From: Proteobacteria bacterium UBA7415
Lineage (GTDB): Bacteria > Pseudomonadota > Gammaproteobacteria > Arenicellales > Arenicellaceae
NCBI GenBank assembly: GCA_002470515.1
Contig: DKML01000010.1
Coordinates: 1 to 64,000 of the forward strand
Direction of reading: 5' to 3'
DNA: 64,000 bases
Every line of letters begins with the position of its first letter. Position 1 is the first letter of the stretch. Positions 46,971 through 55,249 of the stretch are shown here, in pieces. The notes beneath the pieces were generated by a model that was not told the DNA's origin, did no database searches, and saw only the letters and a program-made list of their open reading frames with translations. The translations under genes were made by a program, and so were the position numbers.

Positions 46971-46997
46971 TAATAGGAACGAACTTTATAAAGTCAA
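46970..46997 (-). promoter_or_regulatory. groESL sigma-70 type promoter
   Basis: On the minus strand TTGACT (46997-46992), 16-base spacer, TATTAT (46975-46970). The -10 box ends at the edge of CIRCE, the usual geometry for HrcA repression. No separate sigma-32 consensus was located. Confidence 0.75.
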
Positions 46998-47017
46998 CCC
47001 GTGAAACAGAATTTTTT

Positions 47018-47539
47018 TTAATCCGATTCTCGATAACTGCCCTCAATAATCACCTTATCTTTGGGTTTGCTGGCAGAATTTCCTTTCTTAGTGCTCGCTC
47101 CAGAGCTCTTTCTAGTCTGATTAGATGAGTGTGATGACGAACGCGTCGTGGTGAAAACGAACCCAGCTTGAGCCCCGTTGCTTGCCTTTAAACTATTGGC
47201 GGCCACCCAACGAATCACTGCCCTACGAACGGCAGGTACCAATAATGAAAAGCCCATGGCATCGGTGATGAACCCAGGGGTGAGTAAAACTGCACCCGCT
47301 ATTAGGAGTAGAACTCCTTCAGCCATTTCGGTAGCAGGCATCCTGCCAGCTTCGGTTTCTTCGCGCACTTTAGTGAGTGTAGAAACTCCTTGCTCGCGCA
47401 CCAAGTAAGCCCCCAGCACTGCAGTGAAAATGACAAAGGCTACTGTAGCAACAAAACCTAACCCTGACCCGACCTTAAGTAAGAGTGCGATCTCTGCTAT
47501 TGGAAGAGCGATAAATAAAAGCGCGAGTACTATGAACAT
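47018..47539 (-). CDS. fxsA: FxsA family membrane protein
   Basis: A 173-residue FxsA-like inner-membrane protein with four hydrophobic helices (FIVLALLFIALPIAEIALL, FVATVAFVIFTAVLGAYLV, VLLLIAGAVLLTPGFITDAMG and a shorter fourth). The family motif LLTPGFITDAMG is present. The hydrophilic tail of about 60 residues is rich in Ser, Thr and Lys. In E. coli FxsA lessens exclusion of phage T7 by F plasmid PifA; its normal role is unknown. It lies just upstream of groESL on the same strand, a conserved neighbour. Confidence 0.9.
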   Translation of the reverse strand: MFIVLALLFIALPIAEIALLLKVGSGLGFVATVAFVIFTAVLGAYLVREQGVSTLTKVREETEAGRMPATEMAEGVLLLIAGAVLLTPGFITDAMGFSLLVPAVRRAVIRWVAANSLKASNGAQAGFVFTTTRSSSHSSNQTRKSSGASTKKGNSASKPKDKVIIEGSYRESD

Positions 47540-47620
47540 ATTTTTTGTATGGGGCCGTTTGTAATTAACTCAACTATAAAAATCCTAACTCTATACATCA
47601 TACGTCTTAAGTTTTAGTTG

Positions 47621-47938
47621 TTAGGTCTTGACTAAAGTGTACGGCGTTTGACAGCTCCAGCACACAGCAAAGTTAGCCGGTGAGGTTTCTTGACAAGTCC
47701 CACAAATCCATTCCTCGGTCGTGGTTGGTGTATTGTTTAGATCGTCGATAAGTATTTTTGCTGGGGTTGCGTCTTCATCAGCTACCCAGCATTCTGGCCA
47801 CACTGAAAAAAATGCTACTTCTCCCATTACGCTAGAAGCATGCTGGTTACGCATTTCGCTGGCGATGTCGTGTTCAGCCAGATAACTTTGAATAAGGCCG
47901 ACTTGAGCAAGGTTTTGGTTGGTGTAGACAAGCTTCAT
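47621..47938 (-). CDS. DUF2007 domain protein with C-terminal zinc ribbon
   Basis: A 105-residue protein. Residues 1-70 form a DUF2007 (putative signal-transducing, GlnB-like fold) domain, with the start KLVYTNQNLAQVGLIQSYLAEHDI and GEVAFFSVWPECWVADEDA. A zinc ribbon follows: WICGTCQETSPANFAVCWSC (two CxxC pairs). This combination is common near housekeeping genes and has no known function. It precedes fxsA on the same strand. Confidence 0.87.
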   Translation of the reverse strand: MKLVYTNQNLAQVGLIQSYLAEHDIASEMRNQHASSVMGEVAFFSVWPECWVADEDATPAKILIDDLNNTPTTTEEWICGTCQETSPANFAVCWSCQTPYTLVKT

Positions 47939-48000
47939 AAACAGTAGACAAATGTTATAGATAGTAGGCGAGCATCATGAAGAGGCCACACTACATAAAA

Positions 48001-48028
48001 AAGCCGCACTACAAAATCATAGTGCGGC
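48001..48028 (-). terminator. Rho-independent terminator of the crystallin-like gene
   Basis: GCCGCACTA (48003-48011), loop CAAAATCA, TAGTGCGGC (48020-48028), read on the minus strand and followed by TTTTTT. It lies 46 bases past the stop at 48074. Confidence 0.9.
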
Positions 48029-48073
48029 CGCTCCACTCAATTAGATATTTAAAAGAGCAACTTCACAGAAAAC

Positions 48074-49186
48074 TTAATTGCCAACAACTAGACGCACATC
48101 TTTACGGTACCAATTGTTAAGTAGACGATCTTCTTTTTCGTTAGCTGCAAAGCGAAAGCTTCTGCCTTGAATCTCAACGATAACGTCTGTGCGTGACTCA
48201 GTCTTAGTGATTTCCATAGACAGAGCACCCGAATGGCAAACCTTTCCAGTAACTGGGTTAGTAGAGAAACGCTCAACAACGTCTTTACCTAGAAAACGTA
48301 AGCCGCCATTACCACCTCGTGTATAAGCTCGATAATTGAAACACTGACCAGAAATCCTGCGATTAGGCTCATTACCAACAACGGGGTTCTGCGGTGCAGG
48401 CTTTGGTGCTACCGCATTATTCGGCATGTTGACGCCCGCTTGCATTTGCTGAATTGGATAGCTTTGAGTCAAACCGTTCGCAGTAAAGTAGGTAACCGTA
48501 TTTGCTTGCAGATTAATTCTTATGCTTTCTGCGCTCATAGTACTTTGCAGATATAAAGAAGTTTGATCTCTGTTGGCTACATTAAAGTTGGTAATCGCGC
48601 TATTTTGATTGCGCGTTCCCAACGCCCACGTATTGCTATTTACTCTACGTAGCTCACTATTTGCAAATGTTACATAGCCCACATTATTAACAGTAATTGA
48701 TGGGTTTGGTGCGTTTGGTGTTGGGTAGCCTGGGTTGTAACCAGCACGAGATCCTGACACTCTCATGGAGCTCACTGTGTTATCCCAAGAGCGGTCAAAA
48801 CAATCAACATCTTGATTTAAGCGTGCGTACGCGCCTCGAAACTTGCTGTCTTCGTAAATAATAACTTCCAAACCAGCAGGAACGCGAATAGACGACATTT
48901 GGTCGTTTGGAAAACGCAGGTTGTCAATCTTGCTGTGTTCGCCAACGCCCACTATTTGAGATTGACCTCTGAACCCGCACTCGCTATAGATGACGACACC
49001 GTTAGCCTGATACCGTTGGTCGCTCGAGGATATGGGTCGGTTCTGCGCCTGAGCGGTCGATACCGTCAATAAAACGATGGCTAAGATTAAGCAAGCCATC
49101 CAAATCACGCTGTTTTGAATAATAGGCGCGTGTGAAGCTGACTTAACTGCGCTTTGCGCGTGAGTGTGTGTTTGCTTAGTGTTCAT
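48074..49186 (-). CDS. Exported protein with a beta/gamma-crystallin domain
   Basis: A 370-residue secreted protein. A long, basic, His-rich n-region of about 28 residues precedes the hydrophobic core ACLILAIVLLTVSTAQA, cleaved after AQA. Residues about 63-147 form a beta/gamma-crystallin domain of two Greek-key motifs: VVIYSECGFRGQSQIVGVGEH and VIIYEDSKFRGAYARLNQD, both with Tyr/Phe-x-Gly and the Ser/Asn calcium-site pattern, in parts. A Pro/Asn-rich linker and a C-terminal region of about 90 residues with two cysteines follow; I do not recognise it. AGAGG precedes the ATG. It is divergent from hisC across a region with a Fur-like box. The role is unknown. Confidence 0.75.
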   Translation of the reverse strand: MNTKQTHTHAQSAVKSASHAPIIQNSVIWMACLILAIVLLTVSTAQAQNRPISSSDQRYQANGVVIYSECGFRGQSQIVGVGEHSKIDNLRFPNDQMSSIRVPAGLEVIIYEDSKFRGAYARLNQDVDCFDRSWDNTVSSMRVSGSRAGYNPGYPTPNAPNPSITVNNVGYVTFANSELRRVNSNTWALGTRNQNSAITNFNVANRDQTSLYLQSTMSAESIRINLQANTVTYFTANGLTQSYPIQQMQAGVNMPNNAVAPKPAPQNPVVGNEPNRRISGQCFNYRAYTRGGNGGLRFLGKDVVERFSTNPVTGKVCHSGALSMEITKTESRTDVIVEIQGRSFRFAANEKEDRLLNNWYRKDVRLVVGN

Positions 49187-49341
49187 AGGTTTTTACCTCT
49201 TGGCTTGTGTTGCTAAATGACTGGCTCTAATGATTAAGTCTTATTGACTCACTTGTTGGCTCAATAGTTTTCTAGTCTTGGTTTAGCTTAGTTATCGAGT
49301 GGGTAGCCACATCGTTTTATGCTGTACGTTAATGTATCAAT

Positions 49342-49377
49342 GCTAGTATTAACACTAGCTGAACGATAATCGTTATC
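49342..49377. promoter_or_regulatory. Dyad and Fur-like box in the crystallin-hisC gap
   Basis: GCTAGT (49342-49347) and ACTAGC (49354-49359) form a dyad. Immediately after, 49359-49377 agrees with the Fur consensus (GATAATGATAATCATTATC) at 14 of 19 positions by hand alignment, its core being GATAATCGTTATC. The site lies between divergent genes and could regulate either. The match may be chance. Confidence 0.3.
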
Positions 49378-49401
49378 ATACTCTCTTTTGTTTCCGGCTT
49401 T

Positions 49402-50496
49402 ATGAGCCTTACCACTATCACTGTCAAAATGAGTCAATTCTGGTCCAAACTAGTTCATGAGTTAGTGCCCTACACACCGGGCGAACAGCCTCAGATAGAC
49501 GGCTTAATTAAACTCAATACCAACGAAAACCCCTATGGTCCCTCGCCCAAAGTGCTGGCGGCTATTGCTGCAGCCAACTCAGACACATTACGCAAGTACC
49601 CCGACCCCAATGCAAGCCATTTAAAACAGGCTCTTGCAGCCGACTCAGGTCTGGATATAAACCAAGTATTTGTTGGAAACAGTTCAGATGAAGTGTTAGC
49701 ACACGTGTTTAAAGGGCTACTAAAACAGGACGCGCCACTTCTGTTTCCAGACTTAACCTACAGCTTTTATCCGGTTTACTGCAAACTGTTCGAGATCGAC
49801 TCAGTGCAAGTACCTCTAGATGAGAATTTTGAAATTGATATCGACGCCTACGATCAAGAGTGTGGCGGTATTATATTTGCCAATCCAAATGCTCCTACTG
49901 GGATCGCTTTGCCTTTGAGTAAAATTCGATTACTGGCGAGACGCCATCCGAATAGAGTTTTAGTAATAGACGAGGCCTACGTCGATTTTGCCCGAGAGAG
50001 TGCCGTTAGTCTTATTTCCGAATTCGATAACATTCTGGTAACACAGACTTTTTCTAAGTCTCGCAGTTTAGCTGGATTACGAGTCGGCATGGCCTACGGA
50101 CAAGCTCATTTGATCGAAGCTTTAGAGCGCGTGAAAAACAGTTTTCACCCGTATGCGCTAGACAGCTTGGCATTGGCCGGTGCGACCGCGTCCCTGCAAG
50201 ACAATAATTATTTTACTCAGTGCATTGAGCGTATCAATCAGACTCGTGCTAAAACGATCTCTAGTCTAGAGGCAATAGGATTTAACGTACTGCCGTCCCA
50301 AGCTAATTTTATTCTCGCGCGCCATCAGACTCAAGCGGCGTCGGAGCTCTTTACGTTCTTACGAAGCAACAAAATCATAGTTCGTCATTTCGCCCACCCG
50401 CGCATAAATAACTTTCTAAGGATTAGCATTGGCTCGGACGACGAAATGCAAACGCTGGTGGACGTTTTATCTGAACGATGCCGCTCGACAAGTTAA
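49402..50496 (+). CDS. hisC: Histidinol-phosphate aminotransferase
   Basis: A 364-residue PLP-dependent class I/II aminotransferase that makes L-histidinol phosphate from imidazole-acetol phosphate and glutamate. Markers are IKLNTNENPYGPSP near the N-terminus, ANPNAPTG, IDEAYVDFA and the PLP lysine in TFSKSRSLAG. The second Met (49429) starts SQFWSKLVHELVPY, typical for the family, and could be the true start; neither has a clear ribosome binding site. It stands alone, outside a his operon, as HisC2-type copies often do. Some of these also act on aromatic amino acids. Confidence 0.93.
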   Translation: MSLTTITVKMSQFWSKLVHELVPYTPGEQPQIDGLIKLNTNENPYGPSPKVLAAIAAANSDTLRKYPDPNASHLKQALAADSGLDINQVFVGNSSDEVLAHVFKGLLKQDAPLLFPDLTYSFYPVYCKLFEIDSVQVPLDENFEIDIDAYDQECGGIIFANPNAPTGIALPLSKIRLLARRHPNRVLVIDEAYVDFARESAVSLISEFDNILVTQTFSKSRSLAGLRVGMAYGQAHLIEALERVKNSFHPYALDSLALAGATASLQDNNYFTQCIERINQTRAKTISSLEAIGFNVLPSQANFILARHQTQAASELFTFLRSNKIIVRHFAHPRINNFLRISIGSDDEMQTLVDVLSERCRSTS

Positions 50497-50527
50497 TCAA
50501 TGTGCAATGACGACCCTCAATAGCTAG

Positions 50528-51397
50528 CTATGCGCGATCTAACAGATTATCTCTAAGCTGATCTAGGTCGGCATCGCTGAGTTTTAACTTCTGTTGGGCG
50601 TACCCTTCAAAGTTCTGATACTTGCTACCTACATACTCTAGTAAGGTATCTATGTAGGTGGGATCCGCATCAAACACGGGCTGGATCAGCTCTTTGGGGT
50701 GCTCCATTAATTTCTTTTGAAAATCTTCATATTGATCAGCATTGGTCGCACCACCCGCTAACCAGGACTCCATCAATGAGCCCATTTGGCTTTGTGTTAT
50801 TAAATAGTCTTCTTTGATTGTTGCGTTGTCTACGCCCAGCAAGCCGAGGATTAACGACGCGGCAACACCGGTACGGTCTTTACCCGCTGCGCAATGAAAT
50901 ACTAAAGGTGTGGTGTCATTTATAAGCTCTCGCAGCATGCGTTCGTAAATTGCCGCGTGCGAATATAGCTTTTGCGGGTAGTTAAGCCGCATTGCTTCTC
51001 TTACCTGAAGTGGGTCACCACTTTCTAGTGAGTCTCTCCAGCCACGGATGAGCTTATCCGAATCAGCTTGTGTCGAGAACATAGCAAGTCGTTCAGGACA
51101 GTTTTGTTCTTCGTGCCATGACAGCATTCTGGCGTTCGGTACAGCCGCGGGAAGAGTCGGAAAATTATCGGACTCTTCGCTAAACCTGAGGTCAACAACA
51201 ACTTTAATTCCAAGTTTAACAAGATGCTCACATCCCTTGCTCGAAGGACGGTCAAGCTGAGCTGATCTAAAGACTCTGCCCCAGCGAACTGTATCTCCTT
51301 GTGTGTTTGAGTAACCACCTAGGTCGCGAAAGTTAATAACGCCATCAATAGGAACGATACGCTGCTGGTTGAGATTTGGATTTATGTTAAGGCTCAT
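50528..51397 (-). CDS. Tyrosine-protein phosphatase (DSP-like)
   Basis: A 289-residue phosphatase of the bacterial Y_phosphatase3 type. The Cys-x5-Arg signature is FHCAAGKDRTGVAASL, in which Cys is the nucleophile and Arg binds phosphate. The N-terminus has FRDLGGYSNTQGDTVRWGRVFRSAQL, cited in part as the neutral FRDLGG motif that marks the group. It has no signal peptide. Family members remove phosphate from protein tyrosines or phosphoinositides. It is convergent with hisC and divergent from dsbD. Confidence 0.9.
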   Translation of the reverse strand: MSLNINPNLNQQRIVPIDGVINFRDLGGYSNTQGDTVRWGRVFRSAQLDRPSSKGCEHLVKLGIKVVVDLRFSEESDNFPTLPAAVPNARMLSWHEEQNCPERLAMFSTQADSDKLIRGWRDSLESGDPLQVREAMRLNYPQKLYSHAAIYERMLRELINDTTPLVFHCAAGKDRTGVAASLILGLLGVDNATIKEDYLITQSQMGSLMESWLAGGATNADQYEDFQKKLMEHPKELIQPVFDADPTYIDTLLEYVGSKYQNFEGYAQQKLKLSDADLDQLRDNLLDRA

Positions 51398-51773
51398 GAG
51401 TTTTTTTGGATTACAGGTTAGTCATTCTAAAGTTGACGGCACATGACATTAAAGCCACTGCGGTAGCGTATAATCGCGGCGCTGTGTGTACAATCGATGT
51501 ACTCGCTTGGTTTGTATGATAACAAAAGGGCAACAGTCACTGGTTCAGACAAGGCACTGCTGTTATGTACATCTGTGCTGCACAGGTTGACGACTCTTTA
51601 TGGGTTGACGACTCTTTATGGGTTGACGACTCTTTATGGGTTGACGACTCTTTATGGGTTGACGACTCTTTTGTTCAACATGAAGGCAATTGGTGTTCAA
51701 CACGGTCTTTTTAACGAACGAGCTCGGCATTGGTTAATGCGGCGATACGATAACACTAAACATTGAAATATTG
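51398..51773. other. Intergenic region upstream of dsbD
   Basis: A 376-base gap between the phosphatase gene and dsbD. An ORF through 51497-51766 has a repetitive, improbable translation created by the tandem repeat at 51585-51671, so I do not call a gene. Apart from the repeat I see no terminator or clear promoter. Confidence 0.6.
51585..51671. repeat. 18-bp direct tandem repeat, about five copies
   Basis: Four exact head-to-tail copies of GGTTGACGACTCTTTATG (51585-51602, 51603-51620, 51621-51638, 51639-51656) and a fifth that matches for 15 bases (51657-51671). Each copy includes TTGACG, like a -35 hexamer, but no -10 is in register. It ends about 100 bases before dsbD. Confidence 0.97.
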
Positions 51774-53597
51774 ATGACACTCTCTAAACAAATTGGCTTG
51801 CTTTGGACCTCCGCATTGGTGCTCACTTTAGTACTCAGCAGTCCAGTAAGCGCTCAATTTTTTAACAATCAGGCTCCTCAGCTTTTACCGGAAGCCGAAG
51901 CCTTTAAAGTAAGTCACTCGGTAGAACCCGATGGACTTACCATTAATTGGTCAATTGCCGATGACTATTACATGTACCGCGACCAATTTGGGGCGAGCGT
52001 AGAAGTAGATGGTCAGAGTGTACCGCTCATATTAGAATTTCCTGAGCAAGGCGTTGTCGAGAACGACCCAGAGTTTGGCGACGTTGAAGTTTTCTTTTTT
52101 AACACGCCCATCACGGCCCGATTTCCTACCTCGTTTACTCCGAAAGCTGATCAGGTATATGCATTAACTCTAAGCGGTCAAGGATGTAATAAGCCTGTTG
52201 GAATATGTTACCCGCCGATGAAGCGTTTGACCGACGTCCAGTGGTCCGAAGCTACGCTAAGTGCTCAAACTAAGCCTCCATCACAAATAGCCGCAAATAC
52301 TAAACAAGATAAGAAGTCGTTTTGGACCTACGTTCTATCAGCGTTCGGCGCTGGTCTATTGCTAAGCTTCACACCCTGCGTCTTGCCAATGATTCCTATT
52401 TTAAGCGGCATAATCGCAAAACAAGAAAATCCGAGTCGTCTAGCTGCAGGCTGGCTGGCCATTTGCTATGTCGCAGGCACCATCGTCACTTACTTGATTG
52501 CTGGCTGGATTGCTGGCGCGACAGGAACACAACTGCAAGCTTACTTTCAAAACCCATGGGTCATAGGCTTTATATGTCTATTACTGTTGATGCTAGCGGC
52601 GTCCCTGTTTGGATTGTTTAAGATGGCGACGCCTACGTCTTTGCAAACTAAAGTGCATCATCATTCCAATTCTAAATCGGCTCATGGTAACGACCTAGTT
52701 CTGTCTGCCAAAAGCTTCAGCCTTGGGCTGATTTCCGCGCTGGTGGTTGGTGCTTGCGTATCACCGGTTCTTATTCTTGCCTTAGGCGCCGCAATAACAC
52801 AGGGTGATCCGGTGCTAGGCGCCGCTATCATGGGGTCTATGGCTGCGGGAATGGGGGTACTTTTGGTCGCCTTTGGTTTTGGTGCAGGATGGCTGCTACC
52901 AAAAACCGGCTCTTGGATGGTTCAAGTTCAAAACCTTTTTGGCTTCATGGTGCTGGGTGTAGCCATTTACATAGCAGGGGCCTTAACTGCGGTTCCTGTA
53001 ATGCTGTTGTGGGCCTTGCTGCTGCTTGTCTTTGGCTTTTACGTTTGGCAGATCTCTAACATCGATTCAGCCACACAACGTCCAGGGTTATTGGCTAGCA
53101 CTGGTAAGGCGATCGGATTCGCATCTATTTTATGGGGCTGTTTGGCGTTGCTTGGACACGCTACGGGTGGACGCGAAATATTGGCGCCTTTATCCGAATT
53201 AAGCTTGGGGTCGACACCTCAAACTAAAATAGAGCTGCCTTTCGAGACGACCACAACGCTTGAACAAACACTGACCATTCTCCAAGCAGCGAAAAAGGCT
53301 CAACAACCTGTACTTATCGACTTTTATGCTGATTGGTGCTTCGATTGTGTTCGTATGAAACGAAGCACCTTTAAGGAGCCTGAAGTTGCGGCAGCATTAG
53401 AGGGCTGGCGTTTAGTTGTTATTGATGTAACTGACACATCTGAAGTAAGCCAAGCTGTTAAAAAGCATTTCAATGTTTTTGGGCCGCCTGCGACACTGGT
53501 TATCTCTAAGCAAGGCCAAGAAGTATCCGATCTCCGTCAGTACGGATTTATGGACAAAAACGAATTTATCTCACTGATCTCTAAAGTTCCTAGTTAA
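51774..53597 (+). CDS. dsbD: Thiol:disulfide interchange protein DsbD
   Basis: A 607-residue DsbD. A signal peptide (residues 1-28, ending VSAQ) leads to a periplasmic alpha domain with the redox pair in CNKPVGICYPP. The eight-helix beta domain carries the electron-relay cysteines in FTPCVLPMIP and GACVSPVLIL. The C-terminal gamma thioredoxin domain has the active site YADWCFDCVRMK. It passes electrons from cytosolic thioredoxin to periplasmic DsbC and CcmG. The ATG at 51774 is preferred to the TTG at 51771. The TlpA gene follows 50 bases later and is a likely partner. Confidence 0.96.
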   Translation: MTLSKQIGLLWTSALVLTLVLSSPVSAQFFNNQAPQLLPEAEAFKVSHSVEPDGLTINWSIADDYYMYRDQFGASVEVDGQSVPLILEFPEQGVVENDPEFGDVEVFFFNTPITARFPTSFTPKADQVYALTLSGQGCNKPVGICYPPMKRLTDVQWSEATLSAQTKPPSQIAANTKQDKKSFWTYVLSAFGAGLLLSFTPCVLPMIPILSGIIAKQENPSRLAAGWLAICYVAGTIVTYLIAGWIAGATGTQLQAYFQNPWVIGFICLLLLMLAASLFGLFKMATPTSLQTKVHHHSNSKSAHGNDLVLSAKSFSLGLISALVVGACVSPVLILALGAAITQGDPVLGAAIMGSMAAGMGVLLVAFGFGAGWLLPKTGSWMVQVQNLFGFMVLGVAIYIAGALTAVPVMLLWALLLLVFGFYVWQISNIDSATQRPGLLASTGKAIGFASILWGCLALLGHATGGREILAPLSELSLGSTPQTKIELPFETTTTLEQTLTILQAAKKAQQPVLIDFYADWCFDCVRMKRSTFKEPEVAAALEGWRLVVIDVTDTSEVSQAVKKHFNVFGPPATLVISKQGQEVSDLRQYGFMDKNEFISLISKVPS

Positions 53598-53647
53598 CCA
53601 AGAATTCAACACACAGTTGTAAGTCTTATTACCCGCACCCAGTTGTT

Positions 53648-54187
53648 ATGAAATCTAACACAATAGTCTTAGTTTTGATTATCGCTCTAGCCGCATTCGG
53701 CTTGGGCTTTGCGCTTAACACACCTACTGTTAACGAAGATGTCAGCTATCCAGCACTTTTGAATGCGCGTTTGCTTGAGACAACATCGGTAGACGGCGCA
53801 GATACACAGACAACGTCCATCAAAGACAAATTGGAACAACTTACACTGGTCAACTTTTGGGCAACGTGGTGCGCTCCGTGTAGGCATGAGATGCCTATGT
53901 TTGAATCTATGTTTCAACGATCTCAGTCTAACAACGACGGCTTTACTATTGTTGGTGTGACTATTGATAGCGTTGAAAAGGCAATACCTATGCTTAACTC
54001 AATGGGCATCACCTATCCAATTGTTTATGCAGAAAATACGGGTATGGAGTTGATGTCAGTAGTTGGTAATACCCAAGGACTACTGCCGTATTCTTTACTG
54101 CTAGATGCGCAAGGTCAGGTGCTAGAGCAAAAATATGGTCAAATTAGCGAGAGCGATATTGATGCTTGGCTAGCTAAACATCAGTAG
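53648..54187 (+). CDS. TlpA/ResA family periplasmic thioredoxin
   Basis: A 179-residue membrane-anchored thioredoxin-like reductase. An uncleaved N-terminal helix (TIVLVLIIALAAFGLGFAL) is followed by a redoxin fold with the active site FWATWCAPCRHEMP and the cis-Pro segment LLPYSLL. Such proteins reduce cytochrome c apoproteins or other periplasmic disulfides and draw electrons from DsbD/CcdA. Its place directly after dsbD suits that. Confidence 0.92.
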   Translation: MKSNTIVLVLIIALAAFGLGFALNTPTVNEDVSYPALLNARLLETTSVDGADTQTTSIKDKLEQLTLVNFWATWCAPCRHEMPMFESMFQRSQSNNDGFTIVGVTIDSVEKAIPMLNSMGITYPIVYAENTGMELMSVVGNTQGLLPYSLLLDAQGQVLEQKYGQISESDIDAWLAKHQ

Positions 54188-54202
54188 TAATTCGGCAAAT
54201 CA

Positions 54203-55138
54203 ATGATGAGTGACACGACCAAGAAAACCGCCAATGCACACTGGCACCAGTTTCGTCTAACCGTTCAGTCTGAGCTAGTTGACCCTCTGAGTGAACTATT
54301 GGACTCTATTGGTGCCGCCGCTGTAACGACCGAGAATGCAGGGGACGATGAGTTCTATGAAGTGGCTTTTCCCGGCACTCCAAGCTGGGAGACGGTTAGG
54401 GTTACCGCTTTGTTTAACGAAGATGCCGACATTAAAGCCATCCAGAACTTAACGCTCTCTGCACTCAAGAAGATTGGCGTTGAAGAGATACCACATACGT
54501 TAGAAAAGCTCGCTGACCAGGATTGGGAGCGCGTCTGGCTTGATTCTTTTTCCCCTATTAAAGTAGGTAAGGATCTTTGGGTTGTTCCGTCTTGGTGCGA
54601 CCCTGTAGAGATTGATTCTCGAAACATCCGTTTGGATCCAGGTCTTGCGTTCGGAACTGGCACCCACGCAACAACCTTTATGTGTCTTGATTGGATTTCT
54701 AGACAACATCTGAAAACACAAACAGTTCTAGACTATGGCAGCGGCTCAGGCATTTTGGCAATTGCGTCTATTATGTCTGGGGCCGAACATGCTGATGCTG
54801 TTGATATAGATCCGTTGGCCGTTGAGGCGTGCGAGTTGAATGCACAAAGAAACACTTTTGCAGACGTAAGGATTTCCGAGTCTATGCGCGCGTATCTTCC
54901 AAATGATCTACCTGACCCGATAAAAACATATGATCTGGTTATAGCGAATATTTTGGCGGAAGTCATCCTTATGCTAAAAGACACGCTGATCCCTCATGTT
55001 GCTCCATCTGGCACACTATTATTAACGGGCATTCTGAAACAACAATCCGATAAAATTATGGTGGCTTTTAGTGAATCATTTGACTTTACGGTGCAAGAGA
55101 AAGACCATTGGGTTTTACTTATTGGCCGTCGGCGCTAA
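54203..55138 (+). CDS. prmA: Ribosomal protein L11 methyltransferase PrmA
   Basis: A 311-residue SAM-dependent methyltransferase that trimethylates ribosomal protein L11. An N-terminal substrate domain (residues 10-100) is followed by the family motif LDPGLAFGTGTHATT, SAM motif I DYGSGSGILAIA, VDIDPLAVEAC and the NILAEV catalytic-loop motif. The start is ATG 54203, with a second ATG at 54206. It begins 15 bases after the TlpA gene and opens the prmA-DUF3426-dusB-fis group, a common order in gammaproteobacteria. Confidence 0.96.
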   Translation: MMSDTTKKTANAHWHQFRLTVQSELVDPLSELLDSIGAAAVTTENAGDDEFYEVAFPGTPSWETVRVTALFNEDADIKAIQNLTLSALKKIGVEEIPHTLEKLADQDWERVWLDSFSPIKVGKDLWVVPSWCDPVEIDSRNIRLDPGLAFGTGTHATTFMCLDWISRQHLKTQTVLDYGSGSGILAIASIMSGAEHADAVDIDPLAVEACELNAQRNTFADVRISESMRAYLPNDLPDPIKTYDLVIANILAEVILMLKDTLIPHVAPSGTLLLTGILKQQSDKIMVAFSESFDFTVQEKDHWVLLIGRRR

Positions 55139-55249
55139 CGCTAATAGATAGCCAAATGTTTTAGGGCGCAACAACGTTTTGTGGTTCTATACAGGCGAGA
55201 CAGGCGTGAACAAGGTTTACTTCTTAAAATGCAGGACAATATCTAGATA

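Noticed and set aside
51585..51664. Array of stacked -35 promoter elements
   Set aside because: TTGACG recurs but no -10 hexamer lies 16-18 bases downstream of any copy.
51585..51671. Possible CRISPR array
   Set aside because: Units are head-to-tail without spacers and only 18 bp; no cas genes are near.
51497..51766. 89-codon frame with GLTTLY repeats
   Set aside because: The repeated peptide is only the translation of the 18-bp tandem repeat, whose length is a multiple of three. Flanking residues show no family features.
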